A stretch of DNA of 64,000 nt from positions 39,247 to 103,246 of the forward strand of contig CAYJIZ010000008.1 in assembly GCA_964370395.1 (NCBI GenBank). The letters run 5' to 3'. The notes beneath the pieces were generated by a model. That model was not told the DNA's origin and did no database searches. It was given only the letters and a program-made list of their open reading frames with translations. The translations under genes and the position numbers were made by a program. Of this stretch, positions 34,347-42,986 are shown piece after piece; the first letter of the stretch is position 1, and every line of letters starts with the position of its first letter. This DNA is from JBGUVL01 sp964370395 (lineage in GTDB: Bacteria > Bacillota_I > Bacilli_A > Erysipelotrichales > Erysipelotrichaceae).

Positions 34347-35224
34347 TATACACTCACTTTCCCAACCAACTTATCGTGGCTTTGGTAATCTTCAATTTTG
34401 ATATCATCAATTGTGAAGTCGAAAATTGATTTTACTTCAGGATTTAGCACTAATTTACATTTTGGTAACGGTTCTCTGTTTAGTTGTGTTTCTACCACAT
34501 CAAAGTGGTCTTTGTAGATATGCGCATCTCCCATAGTATGCACAAATTCTTTCGCTTCGTATCCACAAACTTGAGCTAACATAGCTGTCATTAAAGCATA
34601 AGAAGCAATATTAAAAGGAACACCTAAGAAAACATCTGCACTTCTTTGGTATAACTGACATGATAAATACTTTTGATCAGCACTTACATAAAATTGTAAG
34701 AAAGAGTGACATGGCGGCAATGCCATATTGTCTACTTGTGCAGGATTCCAAGCACATATAATGTGCCTACGACTAAAAGGATTGTTTTTTAAACTATCTA
34801 CTAATTTAGAAAGCTGATCAATGCCTTCATAGTTAAAGTCACGCCATTGTGCCCCATACACCGGTCCTAAGTTACCGTGTTTTTCAGCAAACGCATCGTC
34901 TTCTTTGATTTTTTCAACGAATTCATCAAGTGTCTCATTTTGGTAATCACTGCTCTTTTTATAATCTTCATAAGGCCATTCATTCCATATACGAACGTTG
35001 CGATCAACTAAATATTTAATGTTAGTATCACCTTTGATAAACCACAATAATTCTTCCGCAATCGGGCGTAAGAACATTTTCTTTGTTGTTAGTAAAGGAA
35101 ACCCATCCAATAAGTTATATCTTGCTTGGTAACCAAATACAGAACGTGTACCTGTTCCTGTTCGATCATCACGATCTTCTCCGTTATCTAAAATATAACG
35201 ACATAAATCTAAATATTGTTTCAT
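34346..35224 (-). CDS. thyA: Thymidylate synthase
   Basis: ThyA methylates dUMP using methylene-tetrahydrofolate. The 292-residue protein shows DRTGTGTRSVFG, FPLLTTKKMFLRPIAEELLWF, the catalytic cysteine in ALPPCHSFLQFYV, and CQLYQRSADVFLGVPFNIASYALM. It is coupled to dfrA downstream and to the pseudouridine synthase gene upstream by one-base TAATG overlaps at each junction. Confidence 0.98.
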   Translation of the reverse strand: MKQYLDLCRYILDNGEDRDDRTGTGTRSVFGYQARYNLLDGFPLLTTKKMFLRPIAEELLWFIKGDTNIKYLVDRNVRIWNEWPYEDYKKSSDYQNETLDEFVEKIKEDDAFAEKHGNLGPVYGAQWRDFNYEGIDQLSKLVDSLKNNPFSRRHIICAWNPAQVDNMALPPCHSFLQFYVSADQKYLSCQLYQRSADVFLGVPFNIASYALMTAMLAQVCGYEAKEFVHTMGDAHIYKDHFDVVETQLNREPLPKCKLVLNPEVKSIFDFTIDDIKIEDYQSHDKLVGKVSV

Positions 35225-35928
35225 TACGATTCTCCTTTCAAAGCTTTTATTTCATCTTCGCGTAATAAGCGGTATTCCCCACTTGCGAGAGTTTCATCTA
35301 ACTGCAAACTACCCATTCTCACTCTTTTTAAATACACTACTTCATTTTGAATCGCATGCATCATTCGTTTTACTTGGTGGTACTTTCCTTCTCGGATTGT
35401 TAAGTACATACAAATATCATCGATGCGAGTTACTTGAGCAGGTTTGCATGTTTCTTCCTCATTAATAGCAATTCCACTTTCTAGTGCTTTGATTGCTTCG
35501 TCATCATAACTTTTTTCTAGTTCTACATAGTATTGTTTGTCTACATGTTTTCTAGGAGACAACAAATCATGCGCAAGGGGGCCATCGTTACATAGTAACA
35601 GAAGTCCTTCCGTATCCATATCCAAACGCCCTACAGGAAACAAATCAAAAGCAAATTCTTCTTCGATTAATTCCAATACAGTAGGATAGCGATCATCCAT
35701 CGTTGCACTAACATAACCTGTCGGTTTGTTCAACATCACATAGTAAAAAGCTTGGTAATTGACAATTTCACCATCCACACTCACGCGATCGCTCTTTTCA
35801 TCAATTTTAAAATCATCATTTCTTATTGTAGTATCATTCACACAAACCCATCCAGAACGGATGACTTTTTTTACTTCTTTTCTTGTCCCATATCCAGCAT
35901 GGGCTAAAAATTTATCTAATCGCATCAT
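35224..35928 (-). CDS. rsuA: RsuA-family 16S rRNA pseudouridine synthase
   Basis: This S4-domain protein (MRLDKFLAHAGYGTRKEVKKVI) has a catalytic domain with FPVGRLDMDTEGLLLL, where the aspartate in GRLD is the nucleophile. At 234 residues it is of the RsuA/YtzG type. Two ATGs stand in tandem (35928, 35925); the first is listed. The pair murJ-rsuA corresponds to ytgP-ytzG in Bacillus. The exact target uridine is not determined by sequence. Confidence 0.9.
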   Translation of the reverse strand: MMRLDKFLAHAGYGTRKEVKKVIRSGWVCVNDTTIRNDDFKIDEKSDRVSVDGEIVNYQAFYYVMLNKPTGYVSATMDDRYPTVLELIEEEFAFDLFPVGRLDMDTEGLLLLCNDGPLAHDLLSPRKHVDKQYYVELEKSYDDEAIKALESGIAINEEETCKPAQVTRIDDICMYLTIREGKYHQVKRMMHAIQNEVVYLKRVRMGSLQLDETLASGEYRLLREDEIKALKGES

Positions 35929-35929
35929 A

Positions 35930-37603
35930 TTATCGTTTCACCTTTGCTAGTATTTTTTGAAAGATACTTGATAAATCAAAGTGGAAGATTGACTGTGGTA
36001 CATTACAGAAAGCAGTAATAATAAAGTATACCAGACAGCTTATTGTTCCCATTATCGCTAGCATTACAAAACCAATCGAACGTGAAGCGATGTAATCTGT
36101 CCAACCGATGATTGAAAAAATCCATGCACTAACAAATAAACCTAGCGCTCCTATCAACATTAATAGAATTTTACGCATGGTGTATTTCCAATTCACTTTG
36201 TATAGTTTTTGAATGAAGTAAATGTTTAATGCAGCAAATGCACTATAAGCAACAAAACTTGAAATAACCATACCGGCAATACCCCACCATGAAATGAATA
36301 AATAGTTAGTAATTAATTTAATAAACGCAAAAACAAAGGTATTGAAAATGATTTGCTTGCGTAATCCGATTGAAGTTACAATTGAAGAAAAAATAGGACA
36401 GATAGTCGCACATAATCCTTCTAATGCATACCATTGTAAAATATAAGTTTCTAAATTCAATGAAGAAACCATATGATCAGATAGCAAAGGAACCGATGTA
36501 TACGAACCTGAGTCACCAAACAAAACAAACATGATCGGTTTGGCGAAAACAAAGATTGCCAAACAAACTGGTAATGCGATATAAACAACAGATTCCACAC
36601 ATTCTAAAATATATTTGCGTGCCAATCGCACATTTTTCTTTTCGATTGCACTAGAAATATAAGGTATGATTGCTGCACTGAAACCAGGAGCTAAAATCAT
36701 TGGAATAGCGATAATCTTCGTTGCTTTATAGAAGATTGCAGTGGATACAATATCAGTATATGGTAATTGTTTGTATGCTTTTAAACCTGATGGCAAATTA
36801 AACTGGTTAATTATCGTATCACAATATCCAAATATCGCGATTAATAGAAACGGAATCGCAACATAAACCAATTCTCTAAAAATTTCTTTCGGTTGCGCTT
36901 TTGTTTTTAATTCTTGTTCTCTTGCTAATTGTTTTACTTCAGCTAATTTATTTTTTCCCTTAAAACGAATATAAAATACTGTTAATAACGCAGAAACACT
37001 TGCGGCAATAACCCCAAAGTAAACTGCCCAGATTGCATCTTGATTAAAAACGAAGACAGCCAAAGCTCCTAGCGTTAACAAAAAGATAATACGTGCAATT
37101 TGTTCAATTATCTGCGACATAGAATAAAGTTGCATTTCCTTGAATCCTTGGTAGAAACCGCGGATGGAACTTAAAATTGGTACAATGAAGATTGCCAAAG
37201 AAATCAATACAACAACCAAACGCATCGTATCAAGATCACAACCTTCTGGTAAGATTGCTTTTGCTATGACATTAGAAGATAACATCACAATAATCATACA
37301 TATGAAACCAAAAGAAGCCATCGTATAAAAAGAAATTTTCTTTACTAATAAACACGTTCGATAATCTTCACGACTGGCATACTTTGCGATTAATGTTGCT
37401 ATCGCAAAAGGTAGACCCGCAGTAGCAACCGTTAAAATATAAGAATAAATTCCATAGGCTTGCGAGTAATAACTCGCATTTTCAGTTGTTTGTAAAATGG
37501 AATTAAAAGGTATTACGTATACTAAACTTAATAGTTTTGATATAAAAATCCCTGCACTAGAAATAAGTCCACCCATTAGGATGGATTGTTTACGATTACT
37601 CAT
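35930..37603 (-). CDS. murJ: MurJ-type lipid II flippase (YtgP-like MOP superfamily)
   Basis: The 557-residue protein has about 14 transmembrane helices of the MOP/MVF fold, beginning MGGLISSAGIFISKLLSLVY and including SSIRGFYQGFKEMQLYSMSQIIEQ, the conserved family segment. It should flip undecaprenyl-linked lipid II, or a related polyprenyl precursor, across the membrane. Gene order next to an rsuA-family gene is the same as ytgP-ytzG of Bacillus, where YtgP is MurJ. SpoVB and polysaccharide exporters belong to the same superfamily and are the alternatives. Confidence 0.82.
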   Translation of the reverse strand: MSNRKQSILMGGLISSAGIFISKLLSLVYVIPFNSILQTTENASYYSQAYGIYSYILTVATAGLPFAIATLIAKYASREDYRTCLLVKKISFYTMASFGFICMIIVMLSSNVIAKAILPEGCDLDTMRLVVVLISLAIFIVPILSSIRGFYQGFKEMQLYSMSQIIEQIARIIFLLTLGALAVFVFNQDAIWAVYFGVIAASVSALLTVFYIRFKGKNKLAEVKQLAREQELKTKAQPKEIFRELVYVAIPFLLIAIFGYCDTIINQFNLPSGLKAYKQLPYTDIVSTAIFYKATKIIAIPMILAPGFSAAIIPYISSAIEKKNVRLARKYILECVESVVYIALPVCLAIFVFAKPIMFVLFGDSGSYTSVPLLSDHMVSSLNLETYILQWYALEGLCATICPIFSSIVTSIGLRKQIIFNTFVFAFIKLITNYLFISWWGIAGMVISSFVAYSAFAALNIYFIQKLYKVNWKYTMRKILLMLIGALGLFVSAWIFSIIGWTDYIASRSIGFVMLAIMGTISCLVYFIITAFCNVPQSIFHFDLSSIFQKILAKVKR

Positions 37604-37606
37604 GGA

Positions 37607-38116
37607 TTAGTCCCCCGTTTTCACATCTTGTGTATCTACAACATTAAAAGAGAAAAATGCTTGCGATTGATTTAGACCATTTGCATCTTTCCAAACGACC
37701 ATTGCATACACACGAAAAGAAGCATTCTTAGAAACTCCACTTAGAGAAATTTCTTTCATGTATCCTTCTCCAAGGTTTTCTTGGTTGGGAACCATCGCGT
37801 ACGATGTCTCATCAAAAATTCCTTTACTTGAAGAAATATAATCGGTTGTTAAATCATCTGGATTAAGCACTAACATCTGTACTGATTTCATTGCCACTTG
37901 TGGTTTTGAAATCGTAATTGTATATTGGTACTTCTTCGCTTTTTTGACTACGTTGATAGAGTAATCAAAAGGAATATTTGAAGAAATCAATTCTCCATTA
38001 TTTAAAAGAGATTCTTTGAATCCCTCATACACTTTCGTTTGTTCTTTATTAATATCGTCAGATCCACATGCACTAACAAATAGGATCAAAGCGATAAGAA
38101 TGCTTATCTTTTTCAT
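37607..38116 (-). CDS. Small lipoprotein of unknown function
   Basis: The 169-residue protein starts MKKISILIALILFVSACGSD, a type II signal peptide with the lipobox VSAC and acylated C17. The mature part looks beta-rich (YQYTITISKPQVAM, YAMVVWKDANG) and I do not recognise its family. It is the first gene of the operon and ends 3 bases before murJ, with GGGGGA as the murJ ribosome site. It probably faces the outside of the membrane. Co-transcription with murJ suggests an envelope role (inference). Confidence 0.75.
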   Translation of the reverse strand: MKKISILIALILFVSACGSDDINKEQTKVYEGFKESLLNNGELISSNIPFDYSINVVKKAKKYQYTITISKPQVAMKSVQMLVLNPDDLTTDYISSSKGIFDETSYAMVPNQENLGEGYMKEISLSGVSKNASFRVYAMVVWKDANGLNQSQAFFSFNVVDTQDVKTGD

Positions 38117-38133
38117 AAAAACACCTCGAGAGA

Positions 38134-38142
38134 ATTATACCA
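38134..38142 (-). promoter_or_regulatory. Extended -10 promoter of the lipoprotein-murJ-rsuA-thyA-dfrA operon
   Basis: Minus-strand TATAAT (38134-38139) preceded by TGG. There is no strong -35. The flanking sequence is very AT-rich. Confidence 0.6.
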
Positions 38143-38193
38143 TAAATAAATAAAAATAACGATAATCGTTGTGAAAACAACATTTTTATTCAT

Positions 38194-38217
38194 AAAAAAA
38201 GCAATCAAATGATTGCT
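38194..38217 (-). terminator. Terminator of tyrS
   Basis: Minus-strand AGCAATCA-TT-TGATTGCT (38200-38217), directly after the stop codon, followed by seven Ts. Confidence 0.88.
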
Positions 38218-39447
38218 CTATTTTATGTTAATTACGTAATAGTTTCGTTTTCCTCGTTTGATGATAACTTTATTATCTAAAATACAAGCTTCCTGGTTAA
38301 CCATCGATTCTTCATCCATCCATTTCTCACCATTGACTTGAATACTACCTGCTTTGATCCATTCGCGTGCTTCACGTTTACTAGAAGCGATAGAAGCATT
38401 CACTAATACATCAGTTAACGAAGCAGCCTCTACATCAAATTGATCGATTCCAGCCATAGCATCAGCTAATTCTTCCTTATTTAAAGAAGTAATGTCTCCT
38501 TTAAATAAAGCATTTGTTATTTTTAATGCTTTTTCAAACTCGTTTTCACCATGCAAGAAAGTAACAACCTCTTTCGCTAATGTTTTTTGAGCTTCACGAC
38601 GGAATGGCTCTTCTTTTACTTTTACTTCTAAAACATCGATTACTTCTTTGCTTAAAAACGTCAATTTCTTTAAGTAATCAACAACTTTTTCGTCTTCTGT
38701 GTTAACTAGAAATTGGTACATTTCATAAGCAGATGTTTTATTGCTATCTAACCATACTGTTCCTTTTTCACTTTTTCCAAATTTTGAACCATCAGCTTTT
38801 GTGATTAATGGCATAGTTAATCCAAAACATTCCACATCCGCACCATGTTTTTTACGAATTAATTCTAAACCAGCAGTAATGTTACCCCATTGGTCTTGTC
38901 CTCCAATTTGTAACGTACAGTTCTTTTCTTCGTATAACTTTAAAAAGTCCAATGATTGTAAAATCATGTATGAAAATTCAGTGTAACTGATTCCTGAATC
39001 CAAACGACGTTTTACCGTATCTTTGTTAATCATGTAGTTAACATTAAAGTACTTCCCATAGTCTCTTAAAAAGTCAATCACCGTAATGTCTTTGGTCCAA
39101 TCTAAGTTGTTTACCATTTCAAAACCAAATAAGCTTTCAATTTGTTTGCTTAAACAGTTGTAGTTGTGTTCCAATAACTCTTTGGTAAGCATATTACGCT
39201 CTCCTGTTGCTTTTGGATCACCAATAAATCCTGTTGCACCACCGACTAACATAATTGGATGATGTCCGTGTTCTTTCAAACGTCTTGCACACAATAACGA
39301 TGAGAAGTGACCAATGTGTAAACTATCCCCAGTTGGGTCAGTTCCAATATAAAATGTCATTCCACCTTCGTTTAATTTTGCTTCTAATTGTGGACTAGTA
39401 ATATCATTAACTAACCCTCTCCACTTTAACTCTTCAAATAAATTCAT
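38218..39447 (-). CDS. tyrS: Tyrosyl-tRNA synthetase
   Basis: This class I synthetase charges tRNA-Tyr. I place the start at the ATG at 39447 (MNLFEELKWRGLV), which has AAGGAG about 8 bases upstream; six codons more are in frame but lie on that ribosome site. The 409-residue protein has the HIGH motif in SLHIGHFSS (about 42-50), GGQDQWGN, the KMSKS-like KFGKSEKG and a C-terminal S4 domain (about 345-409). It is a single-gene unit under a Tyr T box. Confidence 0.98.
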   Translation of the reverse strand: MNLFEELKWRGLVNDITSPQLEAKLNEGGMTFYIGTDPTGDSLHIGHFSSLLCARRLKEHGHHPIMLVGGATGFIGDPKATGERNMLTKELLEHNYNCLSKQIESLFGFEMVNNLDWTKDITVIDFLRDYGKYFNVNYMINKDTVKRRLDSGISYTEFSYMILQSLDFLKLYEEKNCTLQIGGQDQWGNITAGLELIRKKHGADVECFGLTMPLITKADGSKFGKSEKGTVWLDSNKTSAYEMYQFLVNTEDEKVVDYLKKLTFLSKEVIDVLEVKVKEEPFRREAQKTLAKEVVTFLHGENEFEKALKITNALFKGDITSLNKEELADAMAGIDQFDVEAASLTDVLVNASIASSKREAREWIKAGSIQVNGEKWMDEESMVNQEACILDNKVIIKRGKRNYYVINIK

Positions 39448-39665
39448 TTTCTCTCTCCTTTTCAAATAAAAAAACGCCCTTATCGCTAAGGACGTTAATT
39501 GTAACGCGGTACCACCTTAGTTCACATACAATATGTGCACTCAAACTTTTAACGCAAGCTACTCGCCATAAATGGAACTCAAAGGTGTATTCACTATACT
39601 TATGTAATGATTTGCAGCGACCATCATCTCTCTAACACATAAGTTTATAGTTACTCTGTCTTTTC
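39448..39665 (-). promoter_or_regulatory. T-box riboswitch leader of tyrS, tyrosine specifier
   Basis: It contains the consensus T-box AACTAAGGTGGTACCGCG (39505-39522), an AGAGA in stem I, and a specifier loop GTGAATACACCTTTGAG in which the codon is TAC (39587-39589), that is Tyr. The terminator hairpin (39474-39496) carries nine pairs and is followed by seven Ts. Uncharged tRNA-Tyr would allow read-through into tyrS. I could not find a convincing promoter between ccpA and the leader, so the transcript may start within the ccpA 3' end. Confidence 0.93.
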
Positions 39666-39672
39666 AAAGTTT

Positions 39673-40671
39673 CTATTTTGTTGTTTTTCTTGGAGTATAA
39701 ATATAGCTTAACTCAGTTTCTTTGTTGTAGCTTTCTTCTTCCCCATCGTCTTGTAACATTTTTGTCATAACACGCATTGACACAGCCCCTAAGTCGTAAT
39801 CAGGAATTTTAAATCCTGAAATTTGAGGTCTTGCCATTGAGTTGTATTTACTATCCAATACACAAACTAATTCTAAGTCATCAGGAATACTTAACCCAAT
39901 TTCTTTGGTTGTATTGATAACAGCCATTGCTTGTGAATCACGATACGTAATGATTAAATCATGACGTTGTGATTGGAAGTACTCTTTTAAAAATACATAA
40001 GAAGAACGGTATTCTTTAGGGATTTCAATATAGTTAGTAAATTGTAATCCGTTATCTTTGAATACTTTTTGTAATCCTTCATTTAATTGGCGAATCATTG
40101 CAGGATTTTTTCTATCCTCTACCAATGCGATATTCGTTTTCCCTTTTTTAATGTATTTATCAACAAATTCATAAATTAGTTTTGAATAATCAACGTATAC
40201 AGAACAGATGTTATCTGCAATAATACGGTTTCCGATAACAACGATTGGAACTTGGTAGTTTGTTAATGTTGTTAATTCTTCTTTCGCTAATTTATCATTA
40301 AAGATGATAACTCCATCTACTCTAGATTTAATAATTGTTTCAATGATATCATTTGTACGACTAATTCCCTCTGTTGTAGTATGCAACACAATGTTGTAAT
40401 TGTAGATTTTCGCAACATCAATTAATCCGTTAATGATTTGACCTGTATAATAAAAACTTGCTTCTGGTACAACTAATGCAATTGTAGTTGTTTTTTGTAG
40501 CGCCAATCCTTGCGCAATGGCATTTGGTTTGTATCCTAGTTTCTCAATTGCTTCTTGTACTTTTAAACGTGTATCTTCTCGTACTACTTCAGATCCATTA
40601 ATAACACGCGATACAGTGGCAAGTGAAACTTCCGCTTCTTTTGCTACATCATATATTGTGATTCTTTTCAT
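39673..40671 (-). CDS. ccpA: LacI-family regulator, catabolite control protein A
   Basis: The protein has an N-terminal LacI helix-turn-helix (ITIYDVAKEAEVSLATVSRV, 3-22, hinge KLGYKPNAIAQGLA) and a periplasmic-binding-like sensor domain with the core TIALVVPEASFYYTGQIINGL. The neighbourhood (murC, ytxG, ytxH-like, ccpA) matches Bacillus, supporting CcpA rather than a sugar-specific repressor. CcpA with HPr-Ser-P binds cre sites to repress or activate carbon metabolism genes. It lies 12 bases after the ytxH-like gene. Confidence 0.75.
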   Translation of the reverse strand: MKRITIYDVAKEAEVSLATVSRVINGSEVVREDTRLKVQEAIEKLGYKPNAIAQGLALQKTTTIALVVPEASFYYTGQIINGLIDVAKIYNYNIVLHTTTEGISRTNDIIETIIKSRVDGVIIFNDKLAKEELTTLTNYQVPIVVIGNRIIADNICSVYVDYSKLIYEFVDKYIKKGKTNIALVEDRKNPAMIRQLNEGLQKVFKDNGLQFTNYIEIPKEYRSSYVFLKEYFQSQRHDLIITYRDSQAMAVINTTKEIGLSIPDDLELVCVLDSKYNSMARPQISGFKIPDYDLGAVSMRVMTKMLQDDGEEESYNKETELSYIYTPRKTTK

Positions 40672-40683
40672 ATGTTCCCTCTA

Positions 40684-41235
40684 TTATTCCCCTTCGTCTT
40701 CCTTTTTAATGGAATGGACAACGATTTCATCATCGTCTTTATCTAACACTTCTTCAATTTTTGACAATGCTTTTTTCGCAATTTGAAGTGTTGTGTTTTT
40801 GACTTTTTTAACCCCTTCTTTTAAATTCTCATCATTCTTAATCGTTTCAAAAGTATTGATTACATTTTCTTTTACTTTTGTATACGTTTCATTATCGTTC
40901 ATTTTCTCTTTTGCTTTTTTCAAGTTTTCTTTACTTGCATCCACAAAATCTTTCATTTTATCATCATCTTTAATGTCATTCGCTTTTTCTTTCACTTTTG
41001 ACAATACGTTTGTTGTTTCTTCTTTCACATTCGCAATAATATCTTTTAGTTTTTCGCTATCTTTATGCTCTTCGATAAAAGCTTTCGCTTCCGCTAGCCA
41101 TTTTTCTAACTCTTCACTAATGGAATTAATAATTGACTTAGCTTTTGAATCTTTTGCGGATTCTTTTAAACGAATCAATTCTAATTTTGTATCATTTTCA
41201 AATTGTTCGAAATTTTCTACATCCTTCTCGTTCAT
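40684..41235 (-). CDS. YtxH-position helical repeat protein
   Basis: The 183-residue protein is almost wholly charged alpha-helix with no membrane segment or signal. From about residue 60 it falls into loose repeats of roughly 25-35 residues, each with a DDDKMKDFV- or DENLKEGV-like start and an ENLKKAKEK- or KKVKNTT-type helix, giving a LEA-like or coiled-coil look. Its ATG overlaps the ytxG stop codon (TAATG). It occupies the ytxH position between ytxG and ccpA in Bacillus, where YtxH is a general-stress protein; sequence relationship to YtxH is uncertain. Confidence 0.6.
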   Translation of the reverse strand: MNEKDVENFEQFENDTKLELIRLKESAKDSKAKSIINSISEELEKWLAEAKAFIEEHKDSEKLKDIIANVKEETTNVLSKVKEKANDIKDDDKMKDFVDASKENLKKAKEKMNDNETYTKVKENVINTFETIKNDENLKEGVKKVKNTTLQIAKKALSKIEEVLDKDDDEIVVHSIKKEDEGE

Positions 41236-41621
41236 TATGATTCCTCGCTTTCTTCAAAAACTTCTTCACTACTTTCGCAAGTGTCATTTTTCTTATTCAT
41301 AAATTTGTCTTTAATTGCACTTAAATTATTGATGATTAAAGCAATCGTACTACTTAATGCAGATTTCGTCATTTCATGCACATTATCTACTGTATCAGAA
41401 AGTTCGTTAATCGTATTAAGTGGTTTGTCTAATTTTTTGATTTGCACATCGCAATCTTCTACCATCTTTGTTGTTTGTAATAAAGTTTGGTTTAATGATT
41501 TTAAAGCCACAATTAAATGTCTAAAAAATAAAATCAGAAAAACCAGTAATACTAATCCTGCTACTGGTAGTAAATACATACTTACTTTGCTTATTATCAT
41601 GATAAATTGATCCGTTCCCAT
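41235..41621 (-). CDS. ytxG: DUF948 / YtxG-like membrane protein
   Basis: The 128-residue protein has a single N-terminal membrane helix (about 13-32, LLPVAGLVLLVFLILFF), an amphipathic segment with LIVALKSLNQTLLQTTKMVEDC, and an acidic tail rich in Ser and Glu. This is the layout of DUF948 proteins. It follows murC on a separate promoter, as ytxG does in Bacillus, where ytxGHJ are stress-induced. Its function is unknown; it could be a membrane anchor for the helical protein downstream. Confidence 0.65.
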   Translation of the reverse strand: MGTDQFIMIISKVSMYLLPVAGLVLLVFLILFFRHLIVALKSLNQTLLQTTKMVEDCDVQIKKLDKPLNTINELSDTVDNVHEMTKSALSSTIALIINNLSAIKDKFMNKKNDTCESSEEVFEESEES

Positions 41622-41638
41622 AATGCCACCTCGCTCTT

Positions 41639-41667
41639 ATTTTACACTACTTTGTAAGCATTTTCAA
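41639..41667 (-). promoter_or_regulatory. Promoter of ytxG-ytxH-ccpA
   Basis: Minus-strand TTGAAA (41662-41667) and TAAAAT (41639-41644), exactly 17 bases apart; a near-consensus promoter lying just after the murC stop codon. Confidence 0.75.
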
Positions 41668-41669
41668 CG

Positions 41670-42971
41670 TTAATGAAAATCTTTCACTTTATTTTTTAAG
41701 TTATAAATATCTTTTGAACTCATAAACACATAAACAGCTGGTCCTAAACTAGCCAAATGCTTTGCAGCTGCTTCGTCTTCTTTGATAATTTGACTGTTTT
41801 TCACCTTGTTTTTTAAGTCTTCAATCGTGATGTCAATCCCCTCTTCTTTTTGTGCATTTTCAGGAAAATCACACAGGAAGGTTGCATCTGCTTGTGCAAA
41901 TGCTTCATCAAATCCATCAATGAAATAATGAATTCGAGAGAAACGATCTGGTTTAAAAACAGCAATAATTTTTTTATCTGGATACTTTTGTTTTGCTGCC
42001 TTGATTGTCATCTTAATTGCCGTAGGATGGTGCGCGTAATCATCGATATAAACATTGTCGTTATTTGTTTCGATATTAAAGCGACGTTTTACTCCATCAA
42101 AACTTGCAATTGCTTCTTGAAGCAACGCTGCATCTAAGTTGTTCATGATACCAATAGTAATAACACCTAATGCGTTATATAGCAAGTGTAATCCATACAA
42201 AGGAAAACGAAAGTGCGCATAAAATGTATTTTTGTAGTAACAATCAAAATGTACACCATCTTGGTCTTCTACTACATTTTTTGCACATACATCATTATCT
42301 TCGTTTAATCCATAAAACAAATGCTCTTTGTTTATTTTAATTTTGTGTGCATTTTCCTCATCCCCAAAAATAGCAACGCCTTTTTTGGCTTGGTTCACAA
42401 AAGTTTCAAAGGCATTTAAATAATCATCCATATCTTTATAATAATCAACATGATCTAACTCAATGTTCAAAAGCAATGCATAATCAGGGTGATACGCTAA
42501 AAAGTTACGTTTGTATTCACATGACTCTAATACAAAGTTTTCGCTTCCCTTAGGCATATATCCAGTTCCATCGCCAATTAAATAACCAGTTGGACTCACT
42601 TTGGATAATACATGTGCTAACATTCCTGTTGTCCCTGTTTTACCATGTGTTCCACAAACACAAATAGAGTGATACTGGTCTACTAAGTGACCTAAAAATT
42701 GTGGATAGGTATATGTTGTTACAGTTGGATTTTGAAGTGCAGCAACGACTTCTTCATTGCTTTCATCAAAGGCATTCCCAATAATTACGTTCATATGATC
42801 TTGAATGTTATCTTTGTTGAAGGAATAGATAGGAATGTTTCTTTCTTCTAAACTATTTTGAATAAAAATATACTTGTCGATGTCACTACCTGCAACTTCT
42901 TCGTTTTGATCTTTTAAAATGCATGCTAAAGATGCCATTCCAGAACCTTTGATTCCAATGAAATAATACAT
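41670..42971 (-). CDS. murC: UDP-N-acetylmuramate-L-alanine ligase
   Basis: MurC adds the first amino acid (L-Ala) to UDP-MurNAc in peptidoglycan precursor synthesis. The 433-residue protein has the N-terminal GIKGSGMASLA Rossmann loop, the ATP-binding CGTHGKTGTTGML, LLNIELDHVDYY, and the C-terminal domain with DDYAHHPTAIKMTI. It is translated 15 bases after the disordered protein gene. The gene order with ytxG and ccpA supports the assignment. Confidence 0.97.
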   Translation of the reverse strand: MYYFIGIKGSGMASLACILKDQNEEVAGSDIDKYIFIQNSLEERNIPIYSFNKDNIQDHMNVIIGNAFDESNEEVVAALQNPTVTTYTYPQFLGHLVDQYHSICVCGTHGKTGTTGMLAHVLSKVSPTGYLIGDGTGYMPKGSENFVLESCEYKRNFLAYHPDYALLLNIELDHVDYYKDMDDYLNAFETFVNQAKKGVAIFGDEENAHKIKINKEHLFYGLNEDNDVCAKNVVEDQDGVHFDCYYKNTFYAHFRFPLYGLHLLYNALGVITIGIMNNLDAALLQEAIASFDGVKRRFNIETNNDNVYIDDYAHHPTAIKMTIKAAKQKYPDKKIIAVFKPDRFSRIHYFIDGFDEAFAQADATFLCDFPENAQKEEGIDITIEDLKNKVKNSQIIKEDEAAAKHLASLGPAVYVFMSSKDIYNLKNKVKDFH

Positions 42972-42986
42972 ACTTATTCACCTCTT

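Noticed and set aside
40793..41302. 169-codon plus-strand frame rich in Phe and Ser
   Set aside because: It is the reverse complement of the Lys/Glu-rich helical protein gene; the composition is the mirror of that protein, not a real gene.
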